DNA of 64,000 bases from Paragordius varius. Its lineage: Eukaryota > Nematomorpha. Location of the stretch: the NCBI GenBank assembly GCA_964247055.1, contig OZ176054.1:9300001-9364000 (forward strand), read 5' to 3'. The translations under genes were made by a program, and so were the position numbers. Shown here piece by piece: positions 1-11,459 of this stretch; position 1 is the stretch's first letter, and each line of letters begins with the position of its first letter. The notes beneath the pieces were generated by a model. That model ran no database searches. It saw nothing but the letters and a program-made list of their open reading frames with translations, and was not told the origin of the DNA.

Positions 1-600
1 AAAAAACTTTTCGGGGTTTCTTTTTTATAACTTTTTCTAAAAAAAAATTCAGTTTCGATATTAGCGTTCATTTAACTTAGACCTTTAAAAATTTGCATGT
101 AAGCATATCGCTAGGTTATTTGCTCTTTTATAACAAAATTGATGAGAAATTAAAAGATTAATCTCTAAAAATTGTTTTGCTAAAAATTACGTTTTTTTAT
201 TAACAAAATTTTATTTGGTTCTAAAACTCTCTAAGAGGTTATGATTAGTTTGACCGATTTTAACTATACCATTACCTCATCATTTTTCCATATATTTAAA
301 ATGTTGGGGCCCGAATCCAAATTATTTCATTGCATTTTATAATAAATTAATCATCATATATTTAACACAATTTCTCACGCACGATTTGTCCACAAAAGTT
401 ATAAGTTGTTTGCGGGACTGATCCGTTTTTATTTTTAAATTTTTTAAAATATAATCCTACGAACAAGCATAATATCCTTTTTTTGATTTTTTTGTTTGTA
501 TTGCTGATAATAAATTAATTGCTATTGTCTCTGTTTAAATTTAACAAAAAAATGTTGTGTTATCAGTTGGTAAAATTAAAATAATTAATTAATATTTTTA
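1..600. other. AT-rich gene-less stretch
   Basis: I see no convincing coding exon, RNA gene or transposon end here. The sequence is A/T homopolymer-rich, with stops in all frames. A splice-acceptor-like tract lies at its right edge, just before the cyclase-like exon at about 602. Confidence 0.5.
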
Positions 601-601
601 G

Positions 602-708
602 CCATGAAAATACATGTGTCTGAAGCAACTAAAAATTTGTTATTACCTTACGAAGGCTACGTTTTCGAAGAAAACATACTAGAAAATGATTTGGCCTATG
701 ATGAGGTA
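602..708 (+). pseudogene. Possible guanylate cyclase exon or exon relic
   Basis: A good acceptor (TATTTTTAG) is followed by an open frame that begins MKIHVSEATKNLL and continues to GYVFEE. This matches the end of class III guanylate cyclase domains, where (L)(K/R)IHVSE-T-L and then GY-FE precede a conserved RGE-KGKG segment. That segment is not present: the frame instead reads on through unrelated residues to a possible GTAGTA donor near 709. The rest of the longer open frame, to 936, runs into a copy of a small inverted-repeat element at about 818-900, so that tail is not gene sequence. No other cyclase exon was found nearby. It is either one exon of a gene lying mostly outside the window or an isolated relic. 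Confidence 0.35.
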
Positions 709-936
709 GTAAATATTCTTAACTATTATTCAAATATCTATATGGCCATTCGCTTAAAACTGTTAATTAATTGGCATGGATTTTCACAGAAAAATAAGTA
801 TTATTGGGTTATAATAATTGAAATTATACTGATAAAACGTAAAAATTTAAAGACAAATATTTTTTCAAAAGACAACCAATCATATTTTGTCAAACTTTTA
901 TATTTCCCATATAAATTATTTGATTACAATTGTTAA

Positions 937-1695
937 ATATTTTATTGATGGTGCAAATTATGAATTTAAAAGTGTGGTTGATTTTATCTTTTTCGTGGGT
1001 CATGAAAATACATGTATTCTTATAAACCTCTGTTGATGGCATGTTCCGAATTACTTTAATAAATAATACATATAAATTAGTTGATAGTGTCTCGTTCTTA
1101 CCCTCTAATTTTGATCAATTTGCTTTAAATAAATAAAATTTAATAGCTTATCCATAATTTTTTTGCTTTTCAAGTCAAATAGTCGAATAAGCTAGGTGTA
1201 TAAACACGGAAAAATAAGATCATCATGAATAAGACAAGTCTGTTTTAACCGCAAATTAGAGTTTTTTTGATTCACAGTAAAAATTGAAATTATACGGACA
1301 AAATGTAAAAATATAAAGACAACTATTTTTTTCTAAAAGACAACCATACTTTAATTTAATTCATTGTTTTTTACTTCCAAAGTATAAAATAGAGGATACA
1401 TTACTAAATATTTTACAATTGAAACTAAATAGCTTATATGAGAAAAAATAAAGTTCAAAAAAGTATAGTTTTTTACAAAAAAATATTTGTCTTATTTTAC
1501 GTTTTGTCCGTATAATATTATATCAATTATACTGTAACTATCCACAAAAACACTATATAGCCTTTTCCACAATATATATATTACATAATATTTAGCTATA
1601 AAATAAAGCATTGCAATTTATTCATTTAATGCGTTACCACAAGTATATACATATATATTTTTAATTTTGGCTAACTAAACTCAAATATATATTAA
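937..1695. other. Gene-less; one complete small inverted-repeat element
   Basis: There is no gene. Positions 1275-1534 hold one of the better-preserved copies of the TATACGGACAAAA inverted-repeat family described separately. The remainder is AT-rich sequence without recognisable structure. Confidence 0.5.
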
Positions 1696-2649
1696 TTAAT
1701 GGGGTAACAAGCGAGCAACAATATCCGATTCTGAATCATAATGATAAAGATATTGATGCAGATGATAAGTTAATGAAATGGGTGTCTTCAAAAATAAATA
1801 TGCTATATAAAATTTTTCCCATGCATCAGAAAAATAATTTCGGAAAACATACATGTAAAATTCCAATAAATCCTCGTAAAATGTGATGATAAAAAAGCAA
1901 GTCCCAATCAGCAATGTTAAATATATAAACTTTGTTGCCCAATCAAAAAAGACATGTTTCATATTGGCAGACAAATTGTAAGTCTTATCAAGTAGTGCTG
2001 GATAACATAAATTGATGTTACTTAGTTTACATGGCTTTACGACTTCATTTTTTGTGGGCTTAAATAGCTCATTAATTTTTGGATGTTTTCTTTTATCTTG
2101 TTTTTCTTTTGAAACTTTTTTGACTACACATTTTTTGGGTTTAGTTAGTGCTATTGATTGACTATTAGATTTTACTGTACTCACTGGAGACTTTGAATGT
2201 TCAATCAAGGAAGATGGGATTATTTTTGAGTGCTTGGTCGCGTTTGAATTATTGCTGGTTTTTTGACGATCCCTATAAAGCATTTTGGCTATTTCATGGT
2301 CAATAGATTTATCATCAAGTTTGATTGGCTTAACATTTTCTCGATATTTGGCCAATAGGGTAGGAGCTGATTCACAAAAATTTTCTGCCCGTAAATTCTG
2401 TAAGAAATACAAAAACCGAACTGAATTTATCGATATGTTTATCGTATTCAGTAATTCTTGCATTAGGGGTAATCGAGTTTGGTTTGTTTTCAAGAGCTTG
2501 ATTTCATATTTCTTATCGCCATCGGTTATGATATGAGCCAACATTTGAACGCTCAATAAAACTAATTTGACAATGTCATCATAGGTCTTTTCAATTTCTT
2601 TTGTCAAAGTATTAGGGTCCGTTGTTATTTCTTCTGCGTTCAAATACAT
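1696..2649 (-). CDS. Unrecognised single-exon membrane protein, 317 aa
   Basis: This is an uninterrupted 317-codon frame in a region where stops are dense, so it is very likely real. I do not recognise the family. Residues 1-105 look alpha-helical (KTYDDIVKLVLLSVQMLAHI is characteristic). Residues 110-205 are polar, Ser/Lys-rich and probably disordered, with a strongly basic patch at about 170-190. Residues 241-257 form one clear hydrophobic segment, and a second amphipathic or hydrophobic stretch lies at 276-302. There is no signal peptide. The most C-terminal placement of the hydrophobic part suggests a cytosolic N-terminus and a membrane-anchored tail. The start at 2649 is the first ATG of the frame. 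No intron is needed, unlike most genes in the window. It has no neighbour that hints at a role. Confidence 0.7.
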   Translation of the reverse strand: MYLNAEEITTDPNTLTKEIEKTYDDIVKLVLLSVQMLAHIITDGDKKYEIKLLKTNQTRLPLMQELLNTINISINSVRFLYFLQNLRAENFCESAPTLLAKYRENVKPIKLDDKSIDHEIAKMLYRDRQKTSNNSNATKHSKIIPSSLIEHSKSPVSTVKSNSQSIALTKPKKCVVKKVSKEKQDKRKHPKINELFKPTKNEVVKPCKLSNINLCYPALLDKTYNLSANMKHVFFDWATKFIYLTLLIGTCFFIITFYEDLLEFYMYVFRNYFSDAWEKFYIAYLFLKTPISLTYHLHQYLYHYDSESDIVARLLPH

Positions 2650-3057
2650 AATATATTATTTTATCTGTAATATTATGTCTGATAACCAAAAAGTTAATTA
2701 TTATTTATATTTAAGTTAACCTTCTAACCATTTTAATATCATTGGTTTAAAATTTTATAGGTATTTAATTATTATTGAATATTGCAATTCAGGGTTATTA
2801 TTAGTAGTTTACCAATTTTACCTGTATTTCTCTCATACCAATTTAATCAAAAATTACCTAATAGCAAATTCTAGCAAAATAAAAATATCAAAAATTTATT
2901 TAGCCCAAGAAACACATATATTTTAGCATAATAAAATGGTAAAGAATCAAATTATTTAAACGGAAATTTCAAATACAAAAAATTTGACATGTGCATAAAT
3001 AGAATTAAAAGATATAAGGATATCAAAATTGATTAACATATAACAATTCTAAAAATT

Positions 3058-3331
3058 TTACAAATGGAAATTATACGGACAAAATGTGAAAATATAAAAA
3101 CAAATATTTTCTAAAAAAACAACCATACTTTTTTAATCTTAATTTTTTTAAATACTCATTGTTTTAAACTACAAAGCATAATATAGATATAATTGATAAT
3201 ACAATCAATTATATATTTACAATATTAAATAGTTTATATAGGATAAATTAAGGTTAAAAAGTATGGTAGTCTTTTGAAAAAAAAATTGTCTTTATATTTT
3301 AGATGTTGCCGTATAATCATAATTTTTACTG
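3058..3331. mobile_element. Small inverted-repeat element (TATACGGAC family)
   Basis: The left arm reads TTATACGGACAAAATGTG and the right arm ends CCGTATAATC...TTTTTACTG followed by TA. The arms are inverted copies of each other, about 60-70 bp each, around an AT-rich centre. It has the same layout as the copy at 1275-1534. It has no coding capacity, so it is a non-autonomous element (MITE). Confidence 0.6.
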
Positions 3332-3769
3332 TATATGCCAATTGAAAAAATTATATAATATTATTCATTTTGATAATATTCGAAAACCTTAAAAATATAT
3401 TACAAAAGACAGGTACTAAAAAGTTTGTATGCTCTTTTTAGCCATATATAATTGTAAAAAATATACTCAGTGAAAATTCCAAGGTATCGATGAATTTTTC
3501 ATATAGCGGTACTATTTGGGTTAAGCTTATTTCAGTCATTTTTACTTTATAAAAGGATGATTAATATGCACAACATTTGCTTAACAATCAAAAATATGAT
3601 ATGAATGTTTTGATTATAAATGGAGGTAAAATAGCAAAAACTATCGTATATTTTGTGACCGTATTTAAGGGCTAATATATGGGCATTAATAAGTATTTAT
3701 TATATTTTAAACATAAGACTATCAAAAAATGTGTGTCGGTGTGTGTATATTGATACAGTCGATTAACAA

Positions 3770-3965
3770 TAGTATATGAAAACTTCTCCATAAATTGTGG
3801 TTTTTTGTTTTAATGTTGAGTTCTGCCAAGGTTACATGAGTTTCTTGTTGAATATTGTCCATACACCTTATCTTTATTCGGCCTTTTACGTGTACCACTA
3901 ACATTTCCCAACCCAGTGAATTAAATGTCATAAGGTGGCCACAAAGTAGGATAGTTTGGTGCGGA
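3770..3965 (-). mobile_element. LINE 3' reverse-transcriptase tail fragment
   Basis: On the minus strand this decodes, over shifting frames, to the tail of a LINE polyprotein: RTKLSYFGH-like, then a G-R-K-WMDNIQQE-like stretch, then LAELN and LWRS. The pattern yFGHimR...LG..G.R.RGRp..RWmDnI is typical of the C-terminus of RTE/CR1-type non-LTR reverse transcriptases. A second, separate copy lies at 42404-42680. This copy is short and decayed, with several frame changes and no 5' part. Confidence 0.55.
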
Positions 3966-4772
3966 TGGACATTCCAAGCATGTACAAACGCATTATTCTA
4001 CTATATATTTTATCAATGTTTGCTAGTTTGTTGCCAAAATTAGTAAAGCCTTAATCAGAAAATTTGTTTGATAAATTATGATTTCGAAAATAGCATATTT
4101 TTTAAATTATAAAATATTCTATTTATTATCAATTATTCGGAGGGCCGCATATTTAACGTGCCGGTTTATAGTATTTTTATACCTTATCCAACACACTTCA
4201 TGCCTAAAAATTATTGTTCAATCTCGACATTGCGTTTATTTTGAGAAAACTAACCCAGTTTAGTGAAGAATCCGAAACATTGAGGCTTTAAAAGCACACA
4301 TCTAAAATTTTAAAATTAATATATCTGAAGCATAAAGTACGCTATTTTCGATATGAAAGTAGCTATTAGCACAAGTTCAAAATATTTTAAAAATTATCTC
4401 GATGTAAAAAACCAATATATTGATATATTTATCAAACAGAATGTGATTCATCAGGATATTTTTTACCCGATTTTGTTAGCACGGTGTATATTAAATGGAT
4501 AAATTTATTTAAAAAATTGTTAATATTTATTATTATTGTTATTATACAATTTTATACATATTTAGATTGATAACATGCGATCATATTTTGTCGAATATAT
4601 TGGCGAAACGGGCGAGAACATCCACGCAAAATTAGCCGAACATAATCTACCTTTTTAAAAATTATTCCCAAGGAAATTATTTTAACCAGCACCTTTTAAG
4701 TTGTGTTTTTTTGTACCGATAAATATTCTAATAATATTATTTTCCAGAATATAAATCCACATATTAAACCAG

Positions 4773-5058
4773 GGGTTTCCAACACAAATGGCTTCGCTGG
4801 CCGCATTTTTAACCCAAACAAACTGGCGAGCCGCATTTGTAATATATATGTGGGTATTCATAAATATTTTATTAAATCTAAAAAATAAAAACTGTACAAA
4901 GCAACAAGAAAACAATGTTTTCATGTTTGTTTCCTATTGAAATGAATAATTTATCAAAGATATATCAATTGTTCTAAGTTTTTAATGCAATGCGCAAAAT
5001 TGCAATAGTAGATATCCAAGTCTTTTTTGCGAACCGCCCAGCGTGTTAAACACTCCTG
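4773..5058. mobile_element. hAT-type MITE
   Basis: The left end is CAGGGGTTTCCAACACAAATGGCTT and the right end, read inverted, is CAGGAGTGTTTAACACGCTGG. Both are variants of the CAGGGGTGTCCAACA terminal repeat typical of hAT elements. The ends carry short GC-rich runs (GGCCGCATTT) in an otherwise AT-rich body. The flanking 8-mers TATTAAAC and TAATGAAC are similar but not identical, compatible with a decayed 8-bp target duplication. There is no coding capacity. Confidence 0.55.
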
Positions 5059-8000
5059 TAATGAACGATGAAGCGTTACGAAAGGTAGGGGTAACATATT
5101 CATGCAAATGTAAACATAAATGTAATTGTAATTAGCAAATCAAATGACCACACATTACCTTAAATTTTATGTGTGATTTGTAAGCGACTGACATACAACA
5201 AATACCAAAAATACTGATATTTGTAATTGATTATCCAAAACCAAGATTTTGAACTTGTTTTACTATAAATTTAGCATAAATTTTTTGGGAAACATTCTCG
5301 TATAAAGCATTTCAAATTCTGTTAAAAGAGTTTTAGTTCTGTCAGAGTTAGTTGAGGTATAGTATTAGTTTTGGATTCTTACTTTTAATATACATTTTTA
5401 TAAAAAATTACCACTAATAAATATAGCGAAAATAAGAAATGATTAATATACATTAAATATTTGAATTAAAATTTAAGGCAGGGTGACCTATACAAATGGC
5501 TTCGCGGGCCGCATTTTGGAATAGAAAAATCCGACGTGCCGCATTCGCGAAATATATGGGAATTTACAAAAATTTTATTAGTTTCGAACATAAAACACCA
5601 AAACTACTATTTAATTTAACAAGTTTTGCTAGTTCATTCCCAAAATTCAGAAAGATTTATTCAGTTGTTTAAGAAAATTGATTTTACAAAGATATTGCAA
5701 AATTTTATCATGGCTGAAAAATATTTTAAAAGGCGATTAAGGTAATATAAAATTAATTATGATACCTGTAACGGCAAAAAATATTTTTATGGGCTTAACT
5801 TTTAAATCTGTTTTGATTCAGGAAATATAAAAAATTTAAATTTCGAATGGCGTTCCCTCGACTGCTGATGTTTTGGAGTGGGGGTAACTGACAGTATTTT
5901 ATAAACGCATTAATATTTTATTTATTCTAGAGTATCGATTATTTTTTGTTGAACGAAATTTTTTCACTTTCGATTTCTGATTAAATAAAAATATATAATG
6001 TTGTATTTTTCAGGTTTGGCCTATTATCTGTCTATTAGTAAATATTATTAACTTTGCTAAATTTCAGCCGCGCCTTTTCGACCGACAAGTCGCAGATTAG
6101 TGGTCTATATAATCGTGTACATAAAGATATTGATTTGATTAACCACTTTGATAATTTTTCAGCATTTTATATAATTTTAGTAATACTTATTATAATGTTC
6201 AAATCACATTAAAAAATTTACTCATAGAAAAGATATAAAATGGAAAACAAAAGTTAGACTACAACTATTGGTTTCATTAGATATTGTTACCATTTAGTTT
6301 ACTCCGTTTAAATATTATAATATGGCTGATTTTAAGGGCATAAAGTAATTTTACGCTAAAAAATCTTTCTAATTACTAAATACCCGGGAAGGACATACAT
6401 TATTAGCGATTGTGGAATAAAAAAATTAAACGGTAGATATTAAAGAAATAAGGTTAAATTTGTCATATATTTTTTGAAAGAGTATTATTATACGATATCA
6501 AACGGAAAATCTATACGCCTAAGGATCCCATTTTATCATAGTAAAAATTCATGATATTTCCCTAAAAGTATACCAATTGATAATAACCTTAAACAAAATA
6601 TTTACTAATAATATTGTCCCTTTTGGAGCATGCTAGGAAAGTGTATGGGATCGAAAAAATATTATAATTAGCACTATGGAAGTAAAACCACCAAAAGATT
6701 CCCTTAAAGAAAAGTTGGATGAAAGTTTTTAAAATGATATTTAACCATAAATTAAAAGCACTGAAAGAAATAACCTATCGCCACAGTGAAAGAGATTATG
6801 CAATAAATAGTCCCATGCGTCAAATTAAATTAATGTAGTAAATTATATTTTATAACGGTATATATAATTTTTCTAATTCGGTGCAGAACGCATTAATCTT
6901 TGAGAATAACAAAAACTTTTCTTTCAGAACATTGACCCTTATAGTCAAAGTTAGACAGAACAAATAATTTAAATTGGTACATAAGAATTGTTTTCACACA
7001 TTGGTAGATTTTGTTCAAGGGGAGTTAATTTCTAATAAACCTATTTTAATAAAATATATATTTTTTTGTATAATCAAACACAATATTAAAAATTAACAGA
7101 AAATTATATTGTATCTGTTTTACCAGCTCTTCTGAAATCTAAACTTATCAGCTGATATCGGATAATATATAAAAAATATTTTGTTATCAAACTGTCAAAG
7201 TTAATTTGATGAATTTATATTGCTTTTTATTTAAGCGAATTTATAAAAAACCTAAATAATTTCGCGGCTTGCACCGAGGATTTTATCTTATTATAAAATA
7301 GTTTTACTAAATGCAGCACTTAATCTTCTGGGGTACTTTTGTACCCCAAGGCCTTTAAATATTTCTTCAAAAATATTATTAGCATTGGGCAAATAAAAAT
7401 ATGCTTTCTTTAGCTTTTGATGCATTTTCCAAAAAAAGTTCTTAAAAAATAAAAAAATTTAAAATATCATCATCTCAAACTTTTTGGCGCCATTTTTTTC
7501 TTATTTTTTATAAAATCGCCAGGCAAATAATGTATGTATAATATGATTAAATATAACGTTATAAAACTTTCAGGTTAATTTCAGTAAACACTTGTGTTAA
7601 TTGGTTTTAACCTTAAGTTAAATTATTATTTATATTTTATATGACATTGTATTAAATAAGTAATCTAATTATTATTATATATATGGATATTTTATATGAC
7701 ATTGTATTTGATACAAATAGTATTCTAATTTATTATTGTTAATGATCCTTGCTAAAATAATAAATACACCTGTACCAACACAAAGCAATCAGTTAATAAA
7801 TGAACAATTAAATTTGAGATAATAAATTATATGTTGTTTCTATTTTAAACACCTTCAACTTGATCTGGTTAAAATCAGCTGTTTAATTTAATCAAATTTG
7901 GAAGCTGTCCCAAGTTTAAGTTCTAGAATAAAAATGTAAAAAATCTAAGTTTTTAATCTAATACAGGAGAAGAGGGTTTTATATATCTCCAAAACGCTAA

Positions 8001-8345
8001 AACTAAAATCAACCCCTAAACATATATTGTAATGAGTAATTAAATATATTAACATGTATCAAAGATTTTCATAGGTAGAAGAATTATTGGTTTTTAATGT
8101 TATTTAATGTTACCTTCCAGCACATCGTTTTTCCAATATAATTATTCTTTCTTTAATGCATTTACAAATAAATGTCCTGTTAAATATAAATATATTCCCT
8201 TATATTTCCATAACAAACAATACATAACAAAAGATTTAATTTTTACTTTATATAAAATATGTAACATATTTGGTAACTAACGTATAATTTCTATCAATTT
8301 TATCTATCTATATGTATCAGTTTAAATGTTTTAACGCATAAAACA

Positions 8346-8582
8346 GGGGCCAACACAATTGGCTTCGTGTGCTGCATTTCGGGCTCCATAAATCTATCGG
8401 GCCGCAATAGTATATACATTTTTTGATTCAGTGGCAAAATTTAGAAAGGCTTCTTAAGAAAAAAACCATATTTTGCAAACAATGGAATTTCGTATTTATT
8501 TGGAATTTTTGAGTTTTTCACGGGCTGAGCAAAATATGTCGGAAGACTACATGTGACCCGCGATAAAATGCTAGACACCCCT
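8346..8582. mobile_element. hAT-type MITE
   Basis: It starts CAGGGGCCAACACAATTGGCTTCG and ends GACACCCCTG, the inverted counterpart, about 237 bp apart. The GGGCCGCA word near the left end is shared with the copies at 4773, 26808 and 38157. There is no coding sequence. Confidence 0.5.
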
Positions 8583-8949
8583 GATATAATACGATGCGCT
8601 TTTAGCTATTAATGTAGAAAGCTGGGATTTTAGAGCGTTCATTTCCGAAGAAAAGCTAATGTATGAAACATTATGGATTATTTATCTGGATTATAGATTA
8701 GGTATAAAAATGATATAATTAAAATACCAATAAATCAAAACTGATCCAGTTATAAAGTTTTATTTTTAGCATACTATTGTATCGGTTATGAATTTTTAAA
8801 AACAGTGCAAAGATACATTATTTTATTATGTTTTATATTAAGTATTAATGGGTAATTACAATAATGTATCCTTTATTTTATCAAATATTTATTTTTTTTA
8901 TTAAATGGGTATAAATATTTGGTAAAGAATGGAAACAAGAGCTTTATGG

Positions 8950-11319
8950 CAGGGCTTCTTAAACTATGGGTCGCGATTCATTTGGGGTCGTGTAGCAAAG
9001 TTATGGGGTCGCGAGTGATAAAATTTAAGTTTAACAAAAAATGTTTTTTAACTTTTAAAGTCTATATATTTATAAAAATGTAAAATGTGGCTTTGTGATT
9101 TATTTCCGGAAAACCAGTAGACCCATTGAAATCCAAATGTCAAAACCCGACAATAGCTTCGCCCTTTTTTTTGAATTAGACCCCCCGTTCAGTCCCACCC
9201 CCTGTAAAAAACGGGTTTTTTTGAAATCACAAGTCCACAAAAATCGTGTCTTTGAGACAATTTACCCGAAAACGTGTTGGACCATACGATTTCAAATATG
9301 ATTTTTTTATTTATTTTCGATTGCGCTGAACATAGTCGGCTCGCTTTTTTAATTTAGGCCCTCTTTTTACCCGCTTTCCCCGTAAAATGCCATTTTTTGT
9401 CCATAAAAATTATTTTTTGTATCTATTTTTAGCCCAAGGTATGAGACCGTAAAAATTCAATAAGGATTCCAGGTATTTCCTGTTAAAAGGCAAATATTTT
9501 AGTTGAGCGTTTTTTTATATTGGCTGCTGGGTAAGGAGATACCCGATAAAAACTGCCCCGTCATATGGAAATAGCGTGCCTTTGGGGCTAAATTTTTGAA
9601 AACCTATCAGGTCATATGAGTTCAATAGGTGCTTAAAATATTACCCAAAACAAGGCAAAAATTTAAGTCGTACGATTTTTCAAAATTAGCCGTTAATTAT
9701 ACCCTTAACGCCTTGAAAAATACGCACTAGGGAATGATTTTTTAGTTTAAAGGCATTTTTCCCAAAAACTAATAAGAGCATATGGATTCAATAATGACGG
9801 GTATTCTCCGTAAAAAGGCAAAAATTTAAATCAAGCGCTTCTTTTGTATCAGCCATTGGGTAAGGAGCTACCCGCCTAAAACTGCGCCATCATATGTGGA
9901 AATTGCGTTGTTTAGGAGTTAATTTTCACAATTATCAGGCCATATAAGTTTAATAAGGGCCTAAAATATTACCCCTAAAAGGCAAAAATTTAAGTCTAGC
10001 GGTTTTTTAAAAATTAGCCGTTTAGGCCCCCCTAAAAATGCGCTATCATTGAACTATTATTTAGTTATGAAGCCATTCTTCCAAAAACTATTAGGAACAT
10101 GTGCAATTATGATTCCAGGTATTTCCCTATAAAAGCAAATTTTTATGGAACGTCTTTTATATTGGTCTCTGGGTAAGGGGTTACCCGCCTACAACTGCAC
10201 CACCATATCGATACAGCGTGACTTTGTAGGCAAATTTTAGAAAACTTATCAGGCCATATGAGTTCAATAAGGGCTTGAAATATTCCCGTAAAAAGGCAAA
10301 ATTTTGAGTATAGCGGTTTTATAAATTACCCCTTAATTAGACCCTTGCCCTCCACCATAGAATGACTTTTTGATTTTGGGGCACCACGAGAGCGTATCGA
10401 ACCAATCATGATTCCAGGTATTACCCGAATTAAGGCAAAATATTTAATCAAGCGTTTTGTTGTTTCGCCCCTGGTTAGAGGCTACCCGTGTAAAACTGCG
10501 TCACCATCTCAATAGCATGCCTTTGATGCCAAATTCCAGAAAACCTATGAGTCTAATAGGAACATATTGATTCCATGAAAATTCCAGACCCCATATGAGG
10601 GCAAAATTTTAACCAGCGCTTTTTTATACGTGCCCGGGGTTAGGAGCTACCCGCCAAAAACTGCGCCACTATATAGAAATTGCTTTGTTATGGAGCTAAT
10701 TTACAGAAAATTTATGAAGCCATATGAGCTCATTTAAAGCTTGAAATATTTTCCGTAAGTAGGTAAAAAATCAGAAATATTTTATTAGCTGTCAATTTGG
10801 GGACTTTATGCCCTAAAAATACGCCATCATATAACGAAAATTTAGTATTGAGGTATTTTTTCGAAAAACCTATGAGAGGATGGTATCAAAGATGATTCCA
10901 AATATCTGCCCTATAAAAGCAAAGAATTTAACTCACGCTTTTTCCAATGTCTATGGGTAGGGGTCTACCGGTTTAAAACTGAGCCATGCAAAAATGGCGT
11001 GGTTTTGGAGCTAATTTTTAAAAAAGTAAAAAGCCATACGAGTTCAGTTAAACACATTTCTGGAAAATTTGTATATTATCATTCTTTCCTTTAAAAAATG
11101 ACCACGATCATTATACTTGTATAAATTAACTATGAATCAAAACATGTTATAAAAATTTATAAAAAATGTAGATTATTTTTGTCAATCTCTTAAAACCGAA
11201 ATAATCCTAATAAATATTACCAATAAAATTACAAAATTTCTATTTTCAAATTGTTGGGGTCGTTAAGAAACTCGCTCTCATAAATGGGGTCGGAAATCAC
11301 AAAAGTTTAAGAAGCCCTG
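8950..11319. mobile_element. Non-autonomous hAT element, 2.37 kb, with internal satellite
   Basis: The terminal inverted repeats begin CAGGGCTTCTTAAACT on both sides. The left side continues TGGGTCGCGA and the right, inverted, continues TTTGTGATTTCCGACCCC. The flanks are CTTTATGG (8942-8949) and CTCTATGG (11320-11327), an 8-bp target duplication with one mismatch, the hAT signature. No transposase frame is visible. The interior from about 9460 to 11040 is a tandem array of about 315-bp units, listed separately. It lies inside the foldback element at 8864-11457. Confidence 0.8.
9460..11040 (+). repeat. Tandem array of ~315-bp units inside the hAT element
   Basis: The landmark T(G)GGTAAGGAG-TACCCG recurs near 9529, 9856, 10168, 10471, 10637 and 10953, that is, at spacings of about 303-326 bp with one short unit of about 166 bp. 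Other landmarks (GATTCCAGGTATT, AAAACTGC-CATCATATG, CATATGAGTTCAATA) keep the same order in each unit. The units are moderately diverged. I see no coding sense. Confidence 0.75.
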
Positions 11320-11459
11320 CTCTATGGTATTAACAATGTCATATTCAACAAAAAAGTAAAAAAATTACTATAGAGCTCTTTTTTTTCCATTTTTTACCAA
11401 ATATTTATACCCATTTAACGAAAAAAAAATAAATTTTTGATAAAATAAAGGATACATGA

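Larger units (their letters stand above)
3966..8860. other. Long intergenic stretch with hAT-type MITE copies
   Basis: I found no gene in this ~4.9 kb. It contains copies of a small hAT-like family near 4773-5058, 5478-5540 (one end only) and 8346-8582, described separately. A short open frame around 6690-6838 has plausible residues but no recognisable domain and no start. The hairpin GGGGTAC-TTTT-GTACCCC sits near 7330. A segment near 7470-7500 (ATCTCAAACTTTTTGGCGCC) recurs near 63455-63480, which points to another dispersed repeat. Confidence 0.5.
8864..11457. mobile_element. Foldback element interrupted by a hAT insertion
   Basis: The outer arms are inverted copies about 85 bp long. The left arm runs from ATGTATCCTTTATTTTATC through AAATGGGTATAAATATTTGG to GAGCTTTATGG. 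The right arm holds the same sequence inverted, from about 11387 to 11457. Between them sits the complete hAT element at 8950-11319. The insertion lies at the inner end of the left arm, so the foldback element is the older of the two. Confidence 0.7.

Noticed and set aside
6690-6838. Short coding-like frame (VFKMIFNHKLKALKEITYRHS)
   Set aside because: About 50 codons, no start, no recognisable family and no neighbouring exons; not enough to call.
7320-7345. GGGGTAC hairpin as a regulatory element
   Set aside because: A single short palindrome in intergenic DNA without a gene nearby; likely part of a dispersed repeat.
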